Below, in pieces: positions 15,426-24,100 of a DNA stretch of 64,000 nt; the stretch's first letter is position 1; every line of letters begins with the position of its first letter. Under the pieces are notes generated by a model, which worked only from the letters and a program-made list of their open reading frames with translations, was not told where the DNA came from and did not search any database. The stretch covers positions 2,568,001-2,632,000 of the forward strand of contig NZ_CP129968.2 in assembly GCF_030503875.2 (NCBI RefSeq), written 5' to 3'. The stretch is from Marivirga arenosa (GTDB lineage Bacteria; Bacteroidota; Bacteroidia; Cytophagales; Cyclobacteriaceae). Made by a program: the position numbers and the translations under genes.

Positions 15426-16949
15426 TTACTCTTTTAATACTTTTAGCAACTGATCTAATACACCTCCCACATTTTGCTTTAAGCTTTCATATTCTTCCAT
15501 TTCTACTATTCTATAATGATGCACTTTGCCCTTTTCTCCTTTGATCTTCTCTACAAAATCATAGGCCTGCAACTCTACCATATACCGCTTCTGATTGCTA
15601 GGATTTATTCTGGTTGCTTTCCGTACTTCCTGATTGGTAAATTCTTCTTTCCCCTCCTTCTTTAACCATGATTTCAACCATTCCAGATAATTTCGACTTG
15701 CCTCATTCAAGGGATCGGATTTCCTGATCAATACTTCCTTCATCAGCTTATTGGCTTCTTCTATATCTTCAAGAGTTGTATTGATGTAAACCTCTCCTGT
15801 TTCCCTATCGGTTTCTTCCTCTCTTTGGTATTGATGGTAAAAAGTCACCGCTTCGATGAAGGCTAAATAATGCGCATTCGTTCTTCTGGGCTTAAACACG
15901 ATAGCTGGTAGCTGCAACTGCTCTGCATAAGGGTTTCTGATGCTTACAGGCTTTAACACACGTTGTGTATTTTTTAAGAGCTCTTGTAATTGATGGGCTG
16001 CTGCTATATCTACTTTACCTGCTGATAACTTCCGCTGATAGGCCATAATTTTTTCATCCTGCCCCCTGCTTTCATCTATGTAAATCATAAACGATCGATT
16101 CGCATTATCTTCATACAGACTTTCTTTAGTGGTACAGCCTGCTACACAAACAGGGCCTTCTACTGTTAAGGTCACTGTTCTGGTCTCTCCTTTTGTGTTT
16201 TTAACTACTACCGTTTTGGTGATCCGCTTTTTGCTCTTGATTTCTCTTAGAGGATAAAGTACTTCTTCCGCACCGTCCAGGTCTTCTATGAGTATGAGTT
16301 TGTTTCTTAGTTCCTGCTGACCAAAATAGTAAAAGGCATTGCCGCTCAGGCTGGTGATTTCCAGCTTATCCTCTTCGGGGATTAAAGCTGCTACTTTCTC
16401 TTGCAAATGGGTTTTACCTATGCCAGAACTGCCCAAGCTAATCACATGCAGCGGATTATCTCTTTTTCGGCTCGTAAAGATCAAATACATCAATAGCCTG
16501 TTGTTTTCTTCTCCTATCACTCCTGCCTTGCCTATATCCTCTTTTGTGCGTTCTATCAAGTTAGGAGCTTTTAAATATTGTAAGGCTTCCTTTCGCTCTG
16601 TGGTAGTGAGTTGCTTGCGCTTATCTTGTGTTTGGACTTTTAATTCTATTTCTTTTAGTCTGTAGGCTTCCAGCTCGTCTGTGAGTTCTGTTAATGCCGC
16701 TGCTGCTACACTCGTTCCTATTTCTAACCTTTCTGCTATTTTCCTGATCAGCTTTTCTGTTTGGGTATCATTGTATAAATCAAGGTTGTGGCGCAAGCTT
16801 AAGTGTTCCACTTGGATTTTCAGGGTTGCCCTCATCCTGTCCAAGCCTTCCATTCTAATACCTCCTAAAATAGCGATTTCTAATGCTCCCTGAGTAAAGG
16901 TGAGATGTTCGGGGTTGGAAGTATCTAAAGGTTCTGTGGTAGCTTTCAT
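15426..16949 (-). CDS. AAA+ P-loop ATPase, primase-helicase-like (unit 3)
   Basis: Identical to the unit 2 copy. Confidence 0.85.
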   Translation of the reverse strand: MKATTEPLDTSNPEHLTFTQGALEIAILGGIRMEGLDRMRATLKIQVEHLSLRHNLDLYNDTQTEKLIRKIAERLEIGTSVAAAALTELTDELEAYRLKEIELKVQTQDKRKQLTTTERKEALQYLKAPNLIERTKEDIGKAGVIGEENNRLLMYLIFTSRKRDNPLHVISLGSSGIGKTHLQEKVAALIPEEDKLEITSLSGNAFYYFGQQELRNKLILIEDLDGAEEVLYPLREIKSKKRITKTVVVKNTKGETRTVTLTVEGPVCVAGCTTKESLYEDNANRSFMIYIDESRGQDEKIMAYQRKLSAGKVDIAAAHQLQELLKNTQRVLKPVSIRNPYAEQLQLPAIVFKPRRTNAHYLAFIEAVTFYHQYQREEETDRETGEVYINTTLEDIEEANKLMKEVLIRKSDPLNEASRNYLEWLKSWLKKEGKEEFTNQEVRKATRINPSNQKRYMVELQAYDFVEKIKGEKGKVHHYRIVEMEEYESLKQNVGGVLDQLLKVLKE

Positions 16950-16970
16950 TTTTCTAAAAATAATTTTTAC

Positions 16971-17081
16971 TGATATATTTATCATAAATCTATAAGATAT
17001 ATCAGAACAAAGCAAGACTTATATGATTTGATTATGATATTTATATCACCTACTTTTACCTAAAGCATCATATTTATATCA
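16971..17081. promoter_or_regulatory. Divergent control region with three TGATAT-type palindromes (unit 3)
   Basis: Same palindromes, at 16971-16984, 17035-17048 and 17068-17081. Confidence 0.6.
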
Positions 17082-17097
17082 TTTTACTTACTTATCT

Positions 17098-17430
17098 ATG
17101 ACTTTAGGCAACCATATCGCCACTTTACGCAAGAATAAAAAAATATCACAGCAAGAGCTGGGCAAGCTTGCTGGCACCTCTGGCGATCTCATTGGGCGCT
17201 ATGAAAGAGATGAGGTAAAACCCTCTATTGATGTGGTCATTAAGATAGCTGATGCATTAAATGTATCACTCGACTTCCTTGTAGGTAAAACTGATCTTGA
17301 GCTCGATACTGATGCACTAAAAAGGCTGGAACTGATTTCTAAACTCCCGCAGGAAGAAAAAAAACAACTACTACACGTTATCGATGCACTTCTAAGAGAT
17401 TTTAACGCTAAAAAAGCTTATGCTTTATGA
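17098..17430 (+). CDS. XRE-family HTH repressor (unit 3)
   Basis: Identical to the unit 1 copy. Confidence 0.9.
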   Translation: MTLGNHIATLRKNKKISQQELGKLAGTSGDLIGRYERDEVKPSIDVVIKIADALNVSLDFLVGKTDLELDTDALKRLELISKLPQEEKKQLLHVIDALLRDFNAKKAYAL

Positions 17431-17687
17431 GGACTAAAATTGAAGAGTTCAATGGCACTCATGTTTCTATTCGTTTTTTCCCAGATTCAGAACATGAACA
17501 AAAAGCTTTATCTGCTTTCAAAAATAATCGTGCTAATGACAGCATAGAACTCAATGTTATAGGAAGGGTGGAAAAAGCGATTCTTTCTCAAGGTCTGGGA
17601 CAGTACTCAGTTACAGGATTCAATGGAGTTCAAAACAATATCTACTATATCTTTCAAGTGCAAAGAATTGGGGGCTTAGGACATTAA
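17427..17687 (+). CDS. Uncharacterised 86-aa protein coupled to the XRE repressor (unit 3)
   Basis: Identical to the unit 1 copy. Confidence 0.75.
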   Translation: MRTKIEEFNGTHVSIRFFPDSEHEQKALSAFKNNRANDSIELNVIGRVEKAILSQGLGQYSVTGFNGVQNNIYYIFQVQRIGGLGH

Positions 17688-17688
17688 A

Positions 17689-17720
17689 AAACCCCAAGCT
17701 TTAAGAGAAGCTTGGGGTTT
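17689..17720. terminator. Hairpin terminator after XRE/86-aa operon (unit 3)
   Basis: Same perfect 13-bp stem; here it also lies at the end of the long host rhs operon transcript coming from the right. Confidence 0.85.
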
Positions 17721-17749
17721 GGTTATATCTTAATGTATGTATTTATTAA

Positions 17750-17824
17750 TTACCACCATGTAAAACATGGCGGGAACGGGGGACCCAATGGTAAATATAG
17801 GTTTACAACAAGACTTCTTAGCAT
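17750..17824 (-). CDS. Possible 24-aa peptide (unit 3)
   Basis: Identical to the unit 1 frame; in this unit it would be the last frame of the full rhs operon. Weak support. Confidence 0.2.
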   Translation of the reverse strand: MLRSLVVNLYLPLGPPFPPCFTWW

Positions 17825-17825
17825 T

Positions 17826-18167
17826 TTAATCTTGATCAATAGTTCGATAACCATTCTCCCATTCTTTGGAGTCTGAGTAGTAGATCAATGATTCACCTAA
17901 TGAAGTCCCAAACCAAACAGTATAGTAAACACTATCTCGTTTTTCATAGAATAGTTCTTCAGAATCAATATTACTTAAATCAACTTCATTTAGAGTATTA
18001 GGTAGTTTTCCATGCAATGCCGAATATTCCTCTATCTTTTCAACTAGCAAATTACCATTTCTTTTTAACCTGTTCTCGTCAAAATCACGTAGAAAAACGA
18101 AATAGACTAGTAAAATAATTGATATTACCAATCCAATAAGAATTGTTGCTTTTTTCATATTAGTCAT
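17826..18167 (-). CDS. Candidate immunity membrane protein of the full-length RHS (unit 3)
   Basis: Identical to the unit 1 copy. Here it is coupled by a 4-nt overlap to the complete 2818-residue RHS protein. It would therefore be made whenever the potentially toxic full-length protein is made. Confidence 0.75.
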   Translation of the reverse strand: MTNMKKATILIGLVISIILLVYFVFLRDFDENRLKRNGNLLVEKIEEYSALHGKLPNTLNEVDLSNIDSEELFYEKRDSVYYTVWFGTSLGESLIYYSDSKEWENGYRTIDQD

Positions 18168-21100
18168 TCTTTTGTATCCTCTTTCTTCTCTTCTTCTGTT
18201 GTGTGTTTCGGATCAGAAGACATATTTGTCTCGGTTGGTGGTGTAGATGTGTCATCCGCATCTGGCAAATTGTCGTAGTTTGGTGCATTTTCTGGATCAG
18301 TCGCTCCCAAGACATCAACTAAGAAATTCTGTAACTGCTCAGCAAATGACAGATCGCTTTCAGGGTCAAAGAAATCTGCTCCAAATTGTGCACCAAATTT
18401 ATCACTAGGTAAATCCTCATAACTAAAAGCTGAATGCTCCGCATTAATCATATCACCTAACTCTTGCAACAGTCCATCTTGTAATGCTTTACCAACAGGG
18501 TGTTCTTCTCCATTTTGCTTATAGCCATAACTTCTACCAGCATAAAACATGAAGTGCGCCATGTCGACCCAACCACCTTTTTTGGTATAGATATATCGGT
18601 TACCACCTGAAGTATTAAAGGGAGCAGTATTCGCTGGCTTAGGACCTTTAAAGGTCATCTTAGTTTTACCCATTCTTAGCATTCCAGCATTTGCATCACT
18701 GCCTCTTGTTTTTCCCAAACCTGTTGATAAATTATTCATGAAGGAAACAAACCCCTGAACCGTACCAGCTAAAGGTTTAATAGGTTCATTTCCATCAGGG
18801 TCAATATTTCCAATAGGGTTATTCAGGACATAATTATATGGACTATATGCAGAATATTTCTCACTTAGGTTATCAACTCCATTCCATCTCCCTAAATCAG
18901 GCTGATACATTCTTGCCCCATAGTCAATCCACCCTGTTTCTTCCTGCTCCTCCTTGCCGTTGTACTTGTAATTATTCGCCTTTGAGTAGCTCCTCTGATA
19001 GGAGTTAAAGGTTAGACCAAAAGGATAGTAATCATCCGCTTGCAGTACCGCATTGTAGTGATGCTCCACTTTAAAATCATCCCAGAATACTTCAACGGCT
19101 TGCTGGCTTTCATTACTTAAAAAGACCATTAAATACCCATCCTCTTCAATTAGTATTTCTTCGAAGGAGAGTTTTTGGTGCGTGCCACTTCCCGTGCCAT
19201 CATCTGCTGCACTTTCCGATAAGCGTTCAAAACCGCTATTTACATAATTAAAATTATGGTCGAGCATAATGTAGTTCAAATAGGCTTTTGGGCTGTTTTC
19301 CTCGCTTCCGTCCGCCATAGCTGCTGATACAAAATCTGTAGTAAGATTATCTTGTACGATCGTTCCTTCACCTGTTAGTGTTCCTCCTCCCAGCATGCTC
19401 AACAAGGCATTAATTAAAGCCCCGCCATTAATTTCATCATTGGTAAAGGCAGCATCTAAATACTTCCCATACACTTCCGCACTTACTTTATCGCCTTTGC
19501 TTACGTATAAGGTTTTCATCAAACCTACTACATCACTTCCGCCTCCTGCTAAACGGTGAGCATAATTACCGCTTTTCTTTAAAGGATTTGTAAGGATGGT
19601 GATTTGATCATAATTGTCAAAATATGGGTTTTGAGTGGTTTCAAAATCAGTGGCGTAGTCATCATCCCGCACTGCAAAGGTAGTGCGAACATTGCCCAAA
19701 TGATCTTTCAAATGATATTGGTATTCGTTTTTATCTTGACCATCCACTGTTTTAGGTACTACTCTACCTTCTGCAGTTTGAATAAACTGCAACTCATCAT
19801 TTTCAATGATTAATGAACCAATATAATCCGTAGCTTTCTCCAGGGTATTATTTTTATACAGCTCTTGCCTAAGTTTCATTCCAGAGGCATCATAAATATA
19901 AACAACTTTATCTCCGTTTTCAAAGTTAACCTCAGAAGGTAAGTTTAGATGATTGTAGCTTATGCTTGCGATGCTTTTATTAGCATCTGAAATCATATTG
20001 CCATTTTCATCATAGCTATAATCATTACCTGAAATATTGCCATCTATGAAACCATTACTTTTATCCCCAGCATCTGAAACTGCATTCAATTGATTTCCTG
20101 AATCAGTATAATCATAGCTTAAGTCATCCATTAAAGCACCCGTATGATCTCTTCTTTGTAATTGCTTTATATTACCATTAAAATCATATTCATTTATGCT
20201 TAAATGGTATTTTGAACTATTACTTTGTGTAGGTCCCTCGTAAAAGCTCGCTGATGTAATTCTATTCAATTGATCATAAGCATAGCCATAGGTATTTTGT
20301 TGTAAAGGGTCTTCTATTGTTACATCATTTCTTTTACCACCCCATTTCATAGCCGCAATATTTCCATTGAATTGAGCATTAGCTTCAGTACCCAAATTAT
20401 CAGTATAGCCTAACTCCATTCCAAACAAATCTGTTTTTTCATTGGTGTTGTCTGCACTCAAGTCAGCATTGTTGATTCGAGTGAGCCATCCTCTGATGTT
20501 GTAGCGGTAGTCCACGCTTTGGGCAAATTCATCATTACTTTCCTCATGTAGCTCTTTTGTGATGAGTTCTCCTAACTCGTTATATTTATTGGAAGCAGTC
20601 AACTGGGTGCCTGATATAGAGAACATGGCATTAGTGATGGTATTACCAACATAAAAAGACGTGACATCACCGTAAAGTGCACCGGTAGCATTGACAGAAG
20701 AAGTGTACAGTATTTCATCATTTTTTGTGTAGTGGATTTGACCATTCTTCTTTTCTACTCTCAGCACATCTCCCAGATAGTAGCGCCCCATATTTTTCTT
20801 GTTAACTCCACTTTCGTAAACATAAATATTTTTATTGGGAGCCGTGTACATGCAAAACTCCATATCCGTATAAGAGGTACCTTCAGGTGCATCATTTAAG
20901 CCAAAGAGCATCCTACTGTAGGATTCTGGCCTTACTTCTATAAAACCATCTGATCTTGCATCTATAAATACTTCAGTATGAGCTGAAGTATTATCGTAAT
21001 GTTCTAAACCAGTATGGGTAAGATCATTATTTTCATCAACTGTATAACCAATTACATTTTGCCAATTAACAGATTTGGATAATTCATGATGAACATTCAT

Positions 21101-24100
21101 CAATCGGTTCGCTTGATCATATTCAAAGCTTTCTTGTATTGAATATTTTGTTTGTTCAAGGCTATAGTCTGTTTTAGTATTCATTACATTCCCAATAAAA
21201 TCATAGGAACTAGAATTGATGATGGTTATCCCATCAATTTGGTCGGTAATATTTTGAATTAGACGATAGCGCTCGTCATAATAATTAACGGAAGCCAACA
21301 TTTCTTGGGTACCTAATACTTTGGTTAAACTACCTGTCACTTGGCCTTTCACCAAATTGCTTTGTTCAAATGCATTATTAAGGTTTTGATTTTTGTAGTC
21401 ATAAACGGCATCATTTAATGATACCTCATTACGGAAATCGTAATTGTCGTAGTAGGTTACTGTATGAATTTCATCCAAATTAAGGTTTTTGGGTAGTGAG
21501 TTTGAGGTATAACCATAATAACTACCATTTAAGCTTTCATATGCAGAATAATTTTGAAGCCAATCAGATCCTGATAATAAATCTCTTAAACCCTGTTCAG
21601 TATTATTAATTTCTTTAATTCCAGTAATGATAGGTCGATTCAATTGATCGTATTTTGTAAAGGCCCATTCGTTTTTCTTCCTTTGTTCTCCATCTTGAGT
21701 CAAAACTAATCGGTCATAGTCATCATAGATCATATGAACCCATTCCGCACCTGGTACCTTTTTCGCTATCATGCGATTCCTGACGTCATATTGATATTGA
21801 AATACGAACTGATCTAGTAAATCAGATGGAAATGAACCTGTAGATACAGAAAGTTGACGAATTGCTTCTGGTGGAATGACAAAACGTAGGTTATCATAAA
21901 TATCATACACATAATAGGTATCTAAAAATTCGGTTTCTGATAGATAATTTCGTTTTAATATCGTTTTGTTAAAGGAATCTGTAAAACTAACGGTTTTCTG
22001 TCCATTTTCATTTGTGGTTAATACTTTTGAAAATATTCCATTTGGATGCTCGCCACTTACCACGAATAGATTGTTTTCTAGTCTGAAATCAATTATCTGA
22101 TCATTATAATTTATAAGGTATTCATTTTTTACTGGTCTCAATCCGCCATCTTTAGCCCACTCGTTACCTGCAGCAAAACTCATTATCGGTCTAGCCTGAG
22201 GAGAATTTTCAAATATAGTTTCGTTGAAAGGATAATTAGAAGAAGCAACTACATCTGAGCTAGAGTTGTTATAAAAATTATATTGATTAGAACCTATATA
22301 GTTACCCGATTGATCTTGAATCGCATTAAAATCAAAAAACCCATTTACATCTACCGCATAGGGTAAATAATCTTTTGTTTTTCTACCATAAGCATCATAC
22401 CCTACTGTATTTATAATGTCGTTTGAATTCGGAGAAGCTTTAATCTGATTCTTTTGTAAAAACTTTCCAAAATCAGAGAAATATGTGATGGAATGATTTA
22501 GGTCAGTATCGTTCAAATTATAAACTGAATTTTCATCTAAGATACTTCCCTTTCGTACTACCCTTTCGTCAATATAATTGAATTCTTGCGTTTCTTTTTC
22601 ATCAATTATGCTTAAAACTTCGGTATAGGTTGATTTTGAAACAGGATCAGAAACAGTTACTTTCAATATGTAATCACCGGGACTTTCAACTAATAATGTA
22701 TTGGTATTTTCACCAACTATTAAGTTCCCATCCTTATACCAATGATATTGGTCATAAACATTTTGTGCTCTTAAAGTTTTGGATTCATTTAAGCTAATGA
22801 TATTATCATCAGATAAGTTTTCTATCAAGGGTTTAGGATAAACTATAACTTGAACAGGAACTCTATTAGATTCTAAATTATTTGTGAAATTTGTAGAAAC
22901 ATAATAAATGTGTGATTCATTAATATTATTCAGTTCTAATTTATAGTTATTGCTTAATACAGTAGTTGAATTGATATCTTCATACCAATTATAAAAAGTT
23001 AAACATTCATTAGGAATCACTGAAATTCTTCCTGATGCCGTTTCACCAAAATATACTGCTTCTTTTATTTCAGGATTAAATTCAGTCGTTGGTTTAATTA
23101 ATTGAGTTTTAACTTCTCCTATACATCCATATTCAGTTTCTAAGTATACTTTTATACTCACCTCTGTATTTAGATCTCTAAATTGTAATGATGTAGCATC
23201 ATTTGACAGATATATATGATTTTGTAGATCTGTATTTATAGCTTGATCATCAGTATAATACCAATGATATTGACCTGAATTAACTGGGTTTACAATATTA
23301 ATATCAATAATATTTCTGCAATGAATAACCTCTAGAGTAGGGGCTAAAATTATTTCATCGCTGATGGTAACATTCAATGCCGATGGCATTGATGGACATC
23401 TCCCATCTGAATATTCAGTAACGACATAGAAAGTTGAATCAGTTTCTACATATACATCACTTAATATAGCACCCTGATCCAAAAAGACATTATCATGGGG
23501 TGAATTATATTCTGAATACCATTTATAAGTCTCCGTTAGTGAATTAGGATCTACATCATCAACCTTTAATGTAACATTTCCTGGCTCACAAATTATTTGA
23601 CTTGTTACTTTAGGCCCTATGGATAATGGATTGGAAATTAAGGTAATTTGATCTTCAGAAATTGGAGAACAACCTGCATCATTAAATGCAATTAATGAAT
23701 AGGTTAAATTTTCTCCCTCAGAAATTGAAACTTCTAATATTTCATTTGTTGATATTACTTCACCATTTGAGTTTTTCCATTTAAATGAAGTTATGGAAGG
23801 ATCAGGGTGACTCGCTACCAAGGTTGTTATATCATTTCCGCAAAATTCAACTCCGTTTGAACTAGAAATGTTGGGCGGATCTGGTATAGTATTGATAGTG
23901 GCGGTAAAGATGTTGGGTACACTATTGCAAACAGATCCTATTTTTTCAACTGAAAAGGTAGAAGTTTGGTCTAAGTTCAAAACTCTTAATCGACTGGTAT
24001 TGTCTAATATTTGATATTTTGAGATTTGTGTCTCATCAATTAAAACTCCATCTTCATCAAACCACTGATAATTTCCTGATGGATTATCAATGATAAAATC

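Larger units (their letters stand above)
1..19032. repeat. Tandem array of a 7746-bp unit (2.46 copies in window)
   Basis: Every gene in 1-3540 recurs at +7746, and those in 3541-11286 recur again at +7746, with identical translations. The stretches of DNA I compared by eye are also identical. The third copy stops matching after 19032, where ...GGATAGTAAT is followed by CATCCG instead of the TATAGCG seen at 3541 and 11287. The left end of the array lies outside the window, so the total copy number is unknown. Identity between copies implies very recent amplification, active homogenisation, or an assembly duplication. Confidence 0.97.
11287..19032 (-). mobile_element. Mobile unit 3 (complete, fused to host rhs gene)
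   Basis: Same content as unit 2, but its RHS tip continues in frame into the 2818-aa host RHS protein. At 19032/19033 the unit meets host sequence: on the minus strand host GCGGATG is followed by ATTACTATCC, where unit-unit junctions have CGCTATA before ATTACTATCC. This makes 19032/19033 one outer end of the inserted array. Confidence 0.88.

Noticed and set aside
1..19032. CRISPR array
   Set aside because: The repeat unit is 7.7 kb with genes and no short spaced repeats.
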